From an uncultured Bacteroidales bacterium (GTDB lineage: Bacteria > Bacteroidota > Bacteroidia > Bacteroidales > Porphyromonadaceae), in contig CABTZX010000028.1 in the NCBI GenBank assembly GCA_902489445.1, positions 1-21,856 of the forward strand: a stretch of DNA of 21,856 nucleotides, written 5' to 3'. The position numbers were made by a program, and so were the translations under genes. Shown piece by piece: positions 7,207 through 16,057 of the stretch. The notes under the pieces were generated by a model. The model was not told the DNA's origin. It ran no database searches and saw only the letters and a list, made by a program, of their open reading frames with translations. How positions within the stretch are numbered: the first letter of the stretch is position 1; each line of letters opens with the position of its first letter.

Positions 7207-9690
7207 TTACCTGAGCGATGCCGCAAAGCGTTCTGTCAGTGCCTTTTCGATGGAAGACATAATCTTTTCGATCTGCTTATCGGTAAGGGTGATTTTATCG
7301 TCCTGTATCCGAAAGCGCACCGCATAGCTTTTTTTGCCTTCCGGCAGGTTTTTACCCGTATAAACATCGAACAGAACCACGTTACGGAGCGATTTGCCTC
7401 CCGCCTTGCGAGCCGTGTCCACAATATCCTTAAAGCGCACTTCTTCGTCCAACAATAGTGCCAAATCGCGCGTTACCACGGGCATACGGTTTATTTCCTT
7501 TGCTTCGAGCGGATACTGCTTTGCTTCGTCAAAAAGCTGCTCAGCATCCAATTCGGCATAAAAGACGGGACAATCGATGTCGAACGCAGCGGTCACTTTA
7601 GGATGAACGATGCCTAACGTAGCGAGCAACTTACCTCCGCGCCGACTCTTGAACATAAGGGCATCGGCGTATAGTTCCGTTTCGTCGCAACATACTTCAT
7701 CTACAACTCCTTCCGGAATATTGTAGTGAGCAAACAGCTGTTGGATCGTACCTTTGAGCATATAGAACGATGCGTCCATAGCGGTGCGCTGCCAATTATC
7801 GGCATACATATCGCCGCAGAGCCACAGACCCAGCATAGCGTGCTGCTTAAAACGCTCGGTTAGTGGCGCTTCATCCTTGCTCGGCGCAGCATTCAGCGCA
7901 TAAACGTTGCCCCACTCGTAAAAGGCGCAGAGCGGCTGTTTATTCTTCCGATTCAGTTCGATTGCTTCCAAACCGCCGTAGAGCAGGGTTTGACGCAACA
8001 CGCCCAACTCACTGCTGAGCGGATTGACTATATGCACCAGCGCATCGGCAGGATACTCTTTGGCGGTATAATACTTCTCGGCGGTGAGCGAATTGCTCAG
8101 AATTTCGCGATAACCGGCACCGGTCAGATAGTCCGAAAGCCTTCGTTCCGCCGCCGCACGCTTATCCTCATCGCCGCGCACGCTCAAATTCGCTTTGATG
8201 TAGCCACTGGGCTTCACTTCGTTATATCCGTAAATGCGCAATATTTCCTCAATTACGTCGCATTCGCGCGTTACATCGGTCCGATACGACGGCAAACAGA
8301 GTGCAAGCGCATCCCCATCCTTACGTTCTATTTGGATATCTAATGCGGCAAGAATAGTACGAACTGCCGCTTCAGGTATCTCGGTTCCGATAAAATCGTT
8401 CATTCGTTTGAGGCGAAGCACACAGTGCCGTTCGGGCAAAGAGGCTATACCTAAGTCGATCGGCTTGCCTTCTACTTGCGCGCCACAGCAGGAGCGCAAC
8501 AGATCCACGGTACGCCGCAACGCATTATCGCACGCTTCCGGAGCCAAACCGCGCTCAAAGCGGAATGAAGCATCCGTTGAAATTCCGTGCCGGCGCGCTG
8601 CTTTACGTATAGCGGTAGCATTAAAGTTGGCGCATTCCACAAACACGCGCGTGGTTTTGTCCGTTACTTCCGCATCGGTGCCTCCCAGCACGCCCGCCAT
8701 ACAGAGCACCCGTTTGGCGGCATCGCATATCATTATTTCCTTGCCGCCTGCCTTGCGTTCCACACCATCCAACGTAGTGAAGGGCGTTCCTTCGGGAATA
8801 TGGCACAGTGTAAGGCTATTTCCCTCTATTTTATCCGCATCGAATATGTGAATCGGTTGCCCCAACTCAAAAAGAACAAAGTTGGAGATATCCACAATGG
8901 CGTTGATGCTTTTATGCCCTATTGCTTCGAGACTCTCGCGCAGCCACTTGGGGCTCTCGCCGTTTGTCAGTCCGCAGAGCGTAATACCGGTATAGCGAAG
9001 GCACTCTTCCTTGGGCAAATCGAGCGTTACCTCTATTCCGCCCTCACGCGTTGCCGCAGGGATTGGCGGCAGAGCCGGCATTTGTGCACGGATTGTTTTT
9101 CCTTTTTTCAGCGAAAGATAGGCAGCCACATCACGCGCCACGCCAAAGTACGATGTGGCATCTATGCGGTTGGGCGTAATATCGATGGAAATAAGCCAAT
9201 CTTCCTCCAGATGGAACCATTCAGCCGCCGGCGTTCTGGGCTTGGCTTCGGCAGGCAGAACCATAATGCCGCTCTCGTCCGTTCCCACACCGATTTCCGT
9301 TTCGCTGCAGATCATTCCCATACTCACCTCACCGCGCAGCTTACCTTTTTTGATGGTATACGCCTCATCGCCGTGGTATAGGGTGGTACCGATGGTAGCC
9401 ACAATCACTTTTTGCCCGGCTGCCACATTAGGCGCGCCGCACACAATGGGTAGCGGATCGCCCTCGCCCACGTTAACTGTAGTGATATGCAGATGGTCGC
9501 TGTTGGGATGCGCTTCGCAAGTGAGCACTTCGCCCACTACAAGCCCCTTCAGCCCGCCACGTATAGGCTCAATCGCCTTTACGGCGGAAACTTCCAAGCC
9601 AATTGCTGTTAGGATGCGGCTCAGCTCATCCGGCGTCAGCTCACCTGCCTCGGGCAGATAGCATTTAAGCCTGTTGTATGAAATATCCAT
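7207..9690 (-). CDS. pheT: Phenylalanyl-tRNA synthetase beta subunit
   Basis: This is the beta subunit of the alpha2-beta2 synthetase that charges tRNA-Phe; the alpha subunit (pheS) is not in this window. The 827 residues fit the usual 790-830. An EMAP/Arc1-like tRNA-binding domain covers about residues 40-155 (HPNSDHLHITTVNVG and CGAPNV motifs). The B3/B4 editing region follows (about 215-400), then B5, a catalytic-like core with RIYGYNEV and NPLSSE, and a C-terminal ferredoxin-fold anticodon-binding domain (about 735-827, with PVVTRDLAL and RFRIQDD). The ATG at 9690 gives the conserved MDISYNRLKCYLP start. It is 35 bases after mscS and 37 before yebC, so it probably shares a transcript with both. 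In many bacteria pheT sits next to pheS; here it is separated. Confidence 0.95.
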   Translation of the reverse strand: MDISYNRLKCYLPEAGELTPDELSRILTAIGLEVSAVKAIEPIRGGLKGLVVGEVLTCEAHPNSDHLHITTVNVGEGDPLPIVCGAPNVAAGQKVIVATIGTTLYHGDEAYTIKKGKLRGEVSMGMICSETEIGVGTDESGIMVLPAEAKPRTPAAEWFHLEEDWLISIDITPNRIDATSYFGVARDVAAYLSLKKGKTIRAQMPALPPIPAATREGGIEVTLDLPKEECLRYTGITLCGLTNGESPKWLRESLEAIGHKSINAIVDISNFVLFELGQPIHIFDADKIEGNSLTLCHIPEGTPFTTLDGVERKAGGKEIMICDAAKRVLCMAGVLGGTDAEVTDKTTRVFVECANFNATAIRKAARRHGISTDASFRFERGLAPEACDNALRRTVDLLRSCCGAQVEGKPIDLGIASLPERHCVLRLKRMNDFIGTEIPEAAVRTILAALDIQIERKDGDALALCLPSYRTDVTRECDVIEEILRIYGYNEVKPSGYIKANLSVRGDEDKRAAAERRLSDYLTGAGYREILSNSLTAEKYYTAKEYPADALVHIVNPLSSELGVLRQTLLYGGLEAIELNRKNKQPLCAFYEWGNVYALNAAPSKDEAPLTERFKQHAMLGLWLCGDMYADNWQRTAMDASFYMLKGTIQQLFAHYNIPEGVVDEVCCDETELYADALMFKSRRGGKLLATLGIVHPKVTAAFDIDCPVFYAELDAEQLFDEAKQYPLEAKEINRMPVVTRDLALLLDEEVRFKDIVDTARKAGGKSLRNVVLFDVYTGKNLPEGKKSYAVRFRIQDDKITLTDKQIEKIMSSIEKALTERFAASLR

Positions 9691-9725
9691 TTATCCTTGT
9701 TCGGAAATTTGTAGTCGCTGTGCGG

Positions 9726-10679
9726 CTATGCGTTCCTCTCATTATCGTTTGCCGACGGCTGCTCAGGCGCGTTTTGTTCCTTATCGGAGATGATCCGCAT
9801 CGTATTAAAGGCGAACGGAATGCCCCGTTCATTAAACAGATCATAGATGCGTTTGTTCATATCCCAGTAGAGCGCCCAGTAATCGCTATTTTCGCACCAA
9901 GCCCGGAGCATTACGTTTACGCTCGAGCTACCCATTTCGCGCAGTACAATCAGCGGTTCGGGCGTATCGAGCACGCGTTTATCCGCCTGAATCAGTTCGT
10001 TGAGCGCGGCGCGTACCAGATTGATATCGGTATCGTACTCTACCCCCACATCCCACTGGCAACGGCGCAGCTTCATTTCGCTTCGGTTGGTTACGGATGC
10101 CGACATCAGCACCGCGTTGGGAATATATATCTTGGAATTATCCACTGTTTTAAGCGTAGTAAAGAAGATGGCTACCGAATCCACTTCGCCCTCGCCTTCC
10201 TTTGAAACGATCCAATCGCCCACGTGGAACGGCCTCGTAAACAGAATAACCATGCCGGCAGCAAGGTTTTGTAGCTGTCCACTCAGTGCGGCACCAATCG
10301 CCACGCCGGCACCTGCCAACAAAGCAGCAAAGGATACCGCCTGGAAGCCCAACACATTGACCGCTATGATGATTACAATGAGCAGGCAGAGCGTGTTGAT
10401 CAGCGACGAAAGGAAGCTGATTACCGCCGGATCAGCATTGCGCCGTGCCAAACTCCGCCGAAAAAGCTTTACTATTTTACGTGTGAGAAAGATGCCGATA
10501 TATGCCAATACGATGGCTATCAGCACGCGGATGCCGAAATCGATTAGCCGATCGATCCAAGTGGATACGTAGCCCGAATAATCAATCTTCCTCAGATCCT
10601 CACCTTTAGCCGCTTTATCGGCAAACTCACGGGACAGGCTCCCGATTTGGCTCAATGTGTCTGCTATTTGCTGTTCCAT
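9726..10679 (-). CDS. mscS: MscS-family small-conductance mechanosensitive channel
   Basis: This 317-residue inner-membrane protein has three predicted transmembrane helices: about 47-66, 92-111 and the pore helix 115-146. The pore helix carries the small-residue pattern AGAGVAIGAALSGQLQN typical of MscS TM3. After it comes the beta domain (RPFHVGDWIV, then GEVDSVAIFFTTLKT and IPNAVLMS) and the alpha/beta vestibule domain. The channel opens under membrane tension and releases solutes on hypo-osmotic shock, as a homoheptamer. An amphipathic N-terminal stretch of about 40 residues precedes TM1; the C-terminal tail is rich in Asn, Glu and Pro and likely disordered. A -7 box lies at 10738-10745, about 58 bases before the ATG, and a repeat element lies just upstream of that box. 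Confidence 0.92.
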   Translation of the reverse strand: MEQQIADTLSQIGSLSREFADKAAKGEDLRKIDYSGYVSTWIDRLIDFGIRVLIAIVLAYIGIFLTRKIVKLFRRSLARRNADPAVISFLSSLINTLCLLIVIIIAVNVLGFQAVSFAALLAGAGVAIGAALSGQLQNLAAGMVILFTRPFHVGDWIVSKEGEGEVDSVAIFFTTLKTVDNSKIYIPNAVLMSASVTNRSEMKLRRCQWDVGVEYDTDINLVRAALNELIQADKRVLDTPEPLIVLREMGSSSVNVMLRAWCENSDYWALYWDMNKRIYDLFNERGIPFAFNTMRIISDKEQNAPEQPSANDNERNA

Positions 10680-10737
10680 TTATTCCCTCAAAATTCACCG
10701 CGCCTCCATCCAAAACGCGGCAATATCCTTAATGATG

Positions 10738-10745
10738 CAAAGGTA
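10738..10745 (-). promoter_or_regulatory. -7 box (TACCTTTG) of the mscS-pheT-yebC unit
   Basis: TACCTTTG on the minus strand is embedded in the same 15-mer, TGCAAAGGTAATCAA, that is found at the rsmH promoter (21272-21286). No TTTG lies 19-21 bases upstream. The 160-bp repeat element begins about 40 bases further upstream. Confidence 0.55.
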
Positions 10746-10783
10746 ATCAATCTGTGCCATATCCATTGAGTTTCGCTCTTTTA

Positions 10784-10943
10784 TACGTAGCGGCTCAATC
10801 ATTTGTACGTACCTTTCCGATAAATTGTTTTAATGATTTATATAAATCGTTTCAATGATTTGTACGAATACTTTCAATGATTTGTACAAATCCTTTTAAG
10901 GATTTATCGAACAGCTTGGGATAAAAGATTGAGCCGCTACGTA
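10784..10943. repeat. MITE-like element: 17-bp inverted repeats flanking a 22-bp minisatellite
   Basis: Perfect inverted repeats TACGTAGCGGCTCAATC (10784-10800) and its complement (10927-10943) enclose tandem units of exactly 22 bases: 10828-10849, 10850-10871, 10872-10893 and a diverged 10894-10915; 10806-10827 is a weak fifth unit. Each good unit holds a 14-bp palindrome, GATTTATATAAATC in the first and GATTTGTACAAATC in the third, differing at symmetric positions. No coding sequence lies within. The layout resembles the BrickBuilt minisatellite MITE that I recall being described in Porphyromonas gingivalis, though the unit there is about 23 bp and the sequence was not compared. This element and the terminator at 10993-11036 fill most of the gene-free stretch 10680-11068. 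Confidence 0.75.
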
Positions 10944-10992
10944 CAAACGGTTGAGAAAGATGGATGCGGAGAGCCGCTTCCTACGCGGAGAC

Positions 10993-11036
10993 AAAAAAAA
11001 CACTCCGCTATGGGCATCGTGCCACAGCGGAGTGTT
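10993..11036 (-). terminator. Intrinsic terminator of the rsmH-to-thioesterase operon
   Basis: An 11-bp perfect stem, AACACTCCGCT (10999-11009) with AGCGGAGTGTT (11026-11036), has further pairing inside (TGG with CCA). On the minus strand it runs straight into eight U residues (10993-11000). It starts about 32 bases after the stop codon of the fusion gene at 11069. This is the clearest terminator in the window. Confidence 0.88.
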
Positions 11037-11068
11037 GCTTTGTTAATAGGGTTTGGTGGGAGGAGACG

Positions 11069-11998
11069 TTAGCGCGCTTTGAGGATACTGTTCAGTACGC
11101 GGGCGGTATGGATCAGCTTACCGCTATCGGAAGAAAAGATCTCCACGCTCCACACATGCGTGGATCTGCCCCGATGCAGCAGTCGCGCTTCGCCGCGCAT
11201 CACATCGCCTTGCATAGCGCCTGCCACGTGGTAGCCGCTCACTTGCATTCCTACCTGTATTTGTCCCTCTTCCAGCAGTACGGTGGATCCAAAGCCGGCG
11301 AGCGTTTCCGCAAATGCTAAGTTGGCGCCGCCGTGTACAATGCCCATCGGTTGACAGGTGCGGCGATCCACCGGCATGGTGCCTTCCACGTATCCTTTAC
11401 CGATCTGCGTGCAAACGATGCCGAGCGTATCAATCAGCGTATGGCGTACCAATAGGTTAATCGTATCAGGGGTAACGGGCAACGGCTCGTATCCACTGCG
11501 CACATACTTACGGATCAAATGCGCCGTTCCGCTCTCTTCCGTGGGCAGGGTTACGTAGTCCGCGCATGCTTTGAGTGCTTCCGGCGCATGAGCAGTTGCC
11601 ACGCCTAAGCCGGCAGATTGGATGAGCGCGGTATCTTCCACGCGATAGCCGATGGCAATTACCTCCTTCGGCAGTATATCCAGCTTCTCGGTTAGGAAGG
11701 AAAACATCTGTTTGGGCTGCAACGCAACGGTGTGACGCGTGTGGCAGTTATAGAGGGATGTAGCCCCGTCGGGGAGCAGATAACTTGAGTTGCTATCCAA
11801 ATGGAGCGGTTCCACTAATGGAAGCATCGAGTCGAGCGGACCATTCCCGATCACGGCAATGCGTACACCGTGCCTTTCCTGCGCTTCAACGATGGCATCC
11901 GTATCGGTTTGCGACAATTCGCCTTGCTCGTTCAGAAGGGAACCTTCCGCAAAGAGAATGAGCAACTTATAGGGAGAAAAACGATTAGTTTGAATCAT
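11069..11998 (-). CDS. Degenerate HAD domain fused to a MenI-like hotdog acyl-CoA thioesterase
   Basis: This 309-residue protein has two domains. Residues 1-168 resemble a Cof-type (HAD-IIB) phosphatase without its cap. The catalytic motif DxDGT is replaced by FAEGS (16-20), the TGR motif by IGN, and GDxxND by GYRVED (117-122), so phosphatase activity is very unlikely. Residues 175-309 are a hotdog thioesterase close to E. coli YdiI/MenI and EntH. They include the stretch MPVDRRTCQPMGIVHGGA and Q216, H222 and E231, with the same spacing as MenI Q48, H54 and E63. MenI hydrolyses 1,4-dihydroxy-2-naphthoyl-CoA in menaquinone synthesis, so that is the best guess; another aryl- or acyl-CoA is possible. 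It is probably cytosolic. It is the last gene of the operon, 28 bases after polA. The same fusion may be usual in related species; I cannot check. Confidence 0.8.
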   Translation of the reverse strand: MIQTNRFSPYKLLILFAEGSLLNEQGELSQTDTDAIVEAQERHGVRIAVIGNGPLDSMLPLVEPLHLDSNSSYLLPDGATSLYNCHTRHTVALQPKQMFSFLTEKLDILPKEVIAIGYRVEDTALIQSAGLGVATAHAPEALKACADYVTLPTEESGTAHLIRKYVRSGYEPLPVTPDTINLLVRHTLIDTLGIVCTQIGKGYVEGTMPVDRRTCQPMGIVHGGANLAFAETLAGFGSTVLLEEGQIQVGMQVSGYHVAGAMQGDVMRGEARLLHRGRSTHVWSVEIFSSDSGKLIHTARVLNSILKAR

Positions 11999-12026
11999 AT
12001 GGGTAGGTGCCTGCTAAGGATTGCTG

Positions 12027-14774
12027 TTAATGTGCCTCTAACCAGTTTTTACCGGTACCAATGGAAACTTCAATGGGAACGCGGAGATCGCCAAGCGCGT
12101 GCGTCATTTCGTCCTCAACGAGGTGGCGTAAATGGTCGAGTTCATCGAGGTAAGCGTCGAAGTTCAGTTCGTCGTGTACCTGCATGATCATGCGGCTCTT
12201 GAGCTGCTCGCGGCGAATGCGCCGATCGATACGTACCATCGCGATTTTAATCATATCGGCAGCGGAGCCTTGTATAGGTGCATTTACGGCATTGCGCTCG
12301 GCAAAACCGCGCACAGTGGCATTACGGCTACTGATATCCGGCAGGTAACGGCGCCGCCCGAGGATGGTTTCCGCATAGCCTTTACTGCGCGCTTGCTCAA
12401 TGGCACTACGGACAAATTCCGCCACTGCCGGGTAGGAACTATTATAACTATCGATGAGGCTGCGCGCCTGATCCATAGGAATGTGCAGGCGCTGGCTAAG
12501 CCCGAAGGGCGAAATACCGTAGATAATACCGAAGTTTGCCGTTTTGGCGTGGGCGCGCTGCTGTGAAGTAACTTCGTCGAACGCAACGTTGTAGATGCGC
12601 GCTGCCGTGGCGCGGTGAATATCCAATCCTTCCTTAAAAGCGTGGATCAGTGCCTCGTCTCGGCTGAAATGCGCCAAAAGGCGCAACTCGATCTGTGAGT
12701 AGTCGGCACTGAGGAAGGTGCACTCATCGCTATCGGCTACAAAAGCGGCTCGGATTTCCTGACCAATATCGGTGCGGATGGGGATATTCTGCAAATTGGG
12801 ATTGGAGGAGGAGAGCCGTCCCGTGGCAGCAATTGTTTGATTGAATGAGGTGTGCAGCTTACCGTCGGGATACAAATAGCCCGGAAGTGCCTCGATATAG
12901 GTGCCGGTCAGCTTACGTATGCCGCGCCAATCAAGCAATTTGTTCACAATGGGATGGTCGTTCCGATATTTATTGAGCACCTCTTCACCGGTAGCGTACG
13001 AGCCGGTTTTGGTTTTCTTGGGACGCGCATCGATTTTGAGCTTATCGAAAAGCACTTCGCCCACCTGAGCCGGGCTGTTCAGATTAAAGCTTTCACCGGC
13101 GATTTCGGTTATTTCCGCTTCGAGGGTAGCTAACAGTGCATTGAGCCCTTTGCCCGCTTCGTCCAAGCATTCGGTATCCAAGCGCACGCCGCGTTCCTCC
13201 ATACGTTTCAAAACCTGTACCAACGGCATCTCTACATCGGTAAAGAGCTTTTGGAGGTTATCCGCCTCAAGACGCTTTTTCAGTATGGGATAGAGGCGCA
13301 ACGTTACATCGGCATCCTCCGAGGCATAATCGCTCAGCAGATCCTCCGGTACATCTTTGCGCAAGGAGAAGTTCTTTTTATCGGAAAGTGCCTTATAGGG
13401 AATGGTTTTCCACGCCAACTCGTGCAGGGCAAGAGCATCAAGATTATGGGGATTTTCGGGAGCGATGAGGTAATGCGCTATCATCGTATCAAAGAGCGGC
13501 TCCGGATACGGAATACCGTAACGCCCAAGCACTTGCGCATCGTATTTAGCATTTTGCGCCACTTTGAGGATGGCGTTATTAGTCATAAAGGGCGCCAGCG
13601 GAGCAAGCATGCTACGTGCGGCAGCTTCGTCCGGTGGCAACAGCACGAAATAGGCTTCGCCCGGAGCAACGGCAACCGAAAAGCCCACAATATGACAGGA
13701 AAGCGGATCGAGCCCGTCCGTTTCGGTATCGAAAGCAAATGTATCCACTTCGGCAAGACGCTTCCATAGCGTAGCGCACTCCGCTTCCGTTTTGAGCAAT
13801 CGGTAGGTAACATTTCGCTCTTTATAGGTAGCTGCCGCCGTTTGCTCCGGTACTTCGTCCGGTGTAGCGCTCTGCGGCATATCGGCAAAAAGGGCACCGG
13901 CAGCCTGAACGGGATAGAGCCTTTGCAGTAACGATTTGAACTCCAAACGGGTTAATAGAGCTGTGAGCGCCTGTTTATCGGCTTCACGATACTTAAAAGA
14001 TGTAATCTCATCCTCAAGAGGTACGTCGGTTTTGATTTCAACCAACTGCTTGGAGAGAAGAGTGATATCCCTGTTTTCTTCAAGTTTTTTCCGAGTTGCG
14101 GGCTTCAATGCGTCTATATTTTCGTAAAGAGCTTCGACGGAGGGAAATTGCTTGAGTAGTGCCGATGCCGTTTTAGGACCAATTCCCTGACAGCCGGGTA
14201 CATTATCGGCGGTATCCCCCACTAATCCGAGCCAATCGATCAACTGGCGGGGCGAAGCGATTTCGTGCTTGGCGCAAATCTCCGCCACGCCCATTTCCTT
14301 GAATCCACCGGTAGCAGGCATCAACATGGTGCAGTGCGGTGAAACCAGCTGCCCGTAATCCTTATCGGGCGTAACCATATAAACGCGGTATCCGTCCGCT
14401 TCGGCTCGTTTCGCCAAAGTACCGATTACATCGTCCGCCTCGTAGCCCTGCATGGAAACAGCGGGGATGCGGAGCGCCTGCAGCAACTCCAGTATTACGG
14501 GAACGGAATTGAGGATATCTTCGGGCGGAGCCTCGCGTTGCGCCTTATATGGCTCGTACAGCTCGTTACGGAAGGAACCGCCCGGCATATCGAATGCTAC
14601 CGCTATATAATCGGGTTTCTGCTTGGTAAGAATATCAAAGAGCGAAAGCGCAAAACCAAAGACGGCACTCACGTTTTGTCCCTTGGAATTGATGCGCGGA
14701 GCACGTATAAATGCGTAGTAACTGCGGAAAATCAGCGCGTAGGCGTCTAACAGATAAAGATTAGGTTTAGCCAT
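12027..14774 (-). CDS. polA: DNA polymerase I
   Basis: This 915-residue family A polymerase removes RNA primers, fills gaps and serves excision repair. The 5'-3' exonuclease (FEN-like) domain covers about 1-290 (YEADDVIGT, TPDKDYGQL, GDTADNVPGCQGIGPKTA). The 3'-5' proofreading domain at about 325-500 is intact: D349 and E351 in FDTETDG, D412 in NAKYDAQ, and YxxxD at 483-487. The polymerase domain has D691 in DYSQIELR, the O helix with F748 and Y752 (AKTANFGIIYG), and D868-E869 in VHDE. The O-helix Phe predicts discrimination against dideoxynucleotides, as in E. coli. The ATG at 14774 is 5 bases from the mraY stop, so polA is co-transcribed with cell-wall genes, an uncommon arrangement. Confidence 0.97.
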   Translation of the reverse strand: MAKPNLYLLDAYALIFRSYYAFIRAPRINSKGQNVSAVFGFALSLFDILTKQKPDYIAVAFDMPGGSFRNELYEPYKAQREAPPEDILNSVPVILELLQALRIPAVSMQGYEADDVIGTLAKRAEADGYRVYMVTPDKDYGQLVSPHCTMLMPATGGFKEMGVAEICAKHEIASPRQLIDWLGLVGDTADNVPGCQGIGPKTASALLKQFPSVEALYENIDALKPATRKKLEENRDITLLSKQLVEIKTDVPLEDEITSFKYREADKQALTALLTRLEFKSLLQRLYPVQAAGALFADMPQSATPDEVPEQTAAATYKERNVTYRLLKTEAECATLWKRLAEVDTFAFDTETDGLDPLSCHIVGFSVAVAPGEAYFVLLPPDEAAARSMLAPLAPFMTNNAILKVAQNAKYDAQVLGRYGIPYPEPLFDTMIAHYLIAPENPHNLDALALHELAWKTIPYKALSDKKNFSLRKDVPEDLLSDYASEDADVTLRLYPILKKRLEADNLQKLFTDVEMPLVQVLKRMEERGVRLDTECLDEAGKGLNALLATLEAEITEIAGESFNLNSPAQVGEVLFDKLKIDARPKKTKTGSYATGEEVLNKYRNDHPIVNKLLDWRGIRKLTGTYIEALPGYLYPDGKLHTSFNQTIAATGRLSSSNPNLQNIPIRTDIGQEIRAAFVADSDECTFLSADYSQIELRLLAHFSRDEALIHAFKEGLDIHRATAARIYNVAFDEVTSQQRAHAKTANFGIIYGISPFGLSQRLHIPMDQARSLIDSYNSSYPAVAEFVRSAIEQARSKGYAETILGRRRYLPDISSRNATVRGFAERNAVNAPIQGSAADMIKIAMVRIDRRIRREQLKSRMIMQVHDELNFDAYLDELDHLRHLVEDEMTHALGDLRVPIEVSIGTGKNWLEAH

Positions 14775-14779
14775 ATCGG

Positions 14780-16039
14780 TTAGCGCATCTTAAGCGTTGC
14801 GATGGAAAGAGCCGCCAAAATCATAGCAATAAGCCAAAAACGCACCGTAATCTTGCTCTCCGGAATTACGTGCAAAGGCTTTTGGATTAAAGCATCTATA
14901 CCGCTATTGCCCGGTTTTTGGAAATGATGGTGCAGCGGGGACATCTTAAAGATGCGCTTCCCTGTTCCGGTGCGGCGCTTCGTTATCTTAAAGTAAGCGG
15001 TTTGTGCTAAAGAAGAGAGCCCTTCCACAAAGAATAATCCGCAAAGAATAGGCAACAGAAATTCCTTACGGATCATAATGGCAAACGCCGCAATGATGCC
15101 GCCGAGGGTCAAACTACCCGTATCGCCCATAAACACTTGCGCCGGATAGCCGTTATACCAAAGGAATCCCAGCGTGGCACCTACGAATGCAGCGGCAAAA
15201 ATCACCAATTCCTCACTGGAGGGGATGAACATAATGTTCAGATAGGAAGCCATCTCAATGTGGCTGGATACGTACGCCATAATCAGTAGTACTACCCCCA
15301 CCGGTGCCGAGCATCCGGCGGCGAGCCCGTCCAACCCATCGGTCAGATTGACCGAATTACTGATAAAGGTAACGATCAGAATGCTGATCACGATAAAGAG
15401 CAACCAACCGGCTATCTGCTTGGCATCGCCCTTGAAAGGCAATAGGTCGGCATAATCGAAATTATTGTTCTTTACAAAGGGAATCGTCGTTTTGGTGCTT
15501 TTGACCTCTTTCTCGGCAAAATTGACTTCCGTAACATGTCCCTCCTCAAAGGTTTCGCTATTTTCCCGTATAGCAGCCTGAGGGCTGAGAAAAAGTACGG
15601 TGGCCACCACGGTACCCACAACAACTTGTCCGATTATCTTATAGCGCCCGTGTAGCCCTTCCTTGCGCTTTTTGAACACTTTGATGTAATCGTCGGCAAA
15701 GCCCAATGCTCCCATAAGAATGGTAGTTAGGAGCATCAGAATGATATATACATTATCCAACCGCGCCAAAAGAAGCGTAGGAATTACGATAGCGATAATA
15801 ATAATGATTCCGCCCATCGTAGGCGTTCCTTTCTTGGAAAGCTGCCCTTCCAAATCGAGGTCCCGTATAGTTTCGCCAATCTGATGCGCGCGCAGCTTAC
15901 GAATAATAGCGCCGCCCACCCAGGTAGCCAGCAGCAAAGCGAGCACAAAAGCGATTGTGGCGCGGAATGAAACGTAGTGCAACAGGCGTGCTCCCGCTAC
16001 ATCCCACTTATCCAATAACGATCCTAAGTAATAGAGCAT
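14780..16039 (-). CDS. mraY: Phospho-N-acetylmuramoyl-pentapeptide transferase
   Basis: This integral inner-membrane enzyme attaches phospho-MurNAc-pentapeptide to undecaprenyl phosphate, giving lipid I. Active-site motifs are present: the Asp pair D116-D117 in FADDYIKVFKKRKEGLHGRY, NLTDGLDGLA (231-240), MGDTGSL (304-310) and the histidine motif PLHHHF (368-373). About ten hydrophobic helices can be traced. At 419 residues it is about 60 longer than E. coli MraY. The extra length lies mainly in a charged loop at about 155-205 (with EEGHVTEVNFAEKEVK), and in about 15 residues after HHHF. Such insertions are known in Bacteroidota MraY. The gap to murE is 18 bases and to polA 5. Confidence 0.96.
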   Translation of the reverse strand: MLYYLGSLLDKWDVAGARLLHYVSFRATIAFVLALLLATWVGGAIIRKLRAHQIGETIRDLDLEGQLSKKGTPTMGGIIIIIAIVIPTLLLARLDNVYIILMLLTTILMGALGFADDYIKVFKKRKEGLHGRYKIIGQVVVGTVVATVLFLSPQAAIRENSETFEEGHVTEVNFAEKEVKSTKTTIPFVKNNNFDYADLLPFKGDAKQIAGWLLFIVISILIVTFISNSVNLTDGLDGLAAGCSAPVGVVLLIMAYVSSHIEMASYLNIMFIPSSEELVIFAAAFVGATLGFLWYNGYPAQVFMGDTGSLTLGGIIAAFAIMIRKEFLLPILCGLFFVEGLSSLAQTAYFKITKRRTGTGKRIFKMSPLHHHFQKPGNSGIDALIQKPLHVIPESKITVRFWLIAMILAALSIATLKMR

Positions 16040-16057
16040 AATATAAAAATCTGTCTT

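Noticed and set aside
7170..7226. Longer yebC with 19 extra N-terminal residues
   Set aside because: The extension starts with TTG, overlaps the pheT end and lacks family support; the conserved start is MGRAFEYRK at 7169.
10806..10915. CRISPR-like array
   Set aside because: Units are contiguous at 22 bases with no spacers between them, and no cas genes are nearby.
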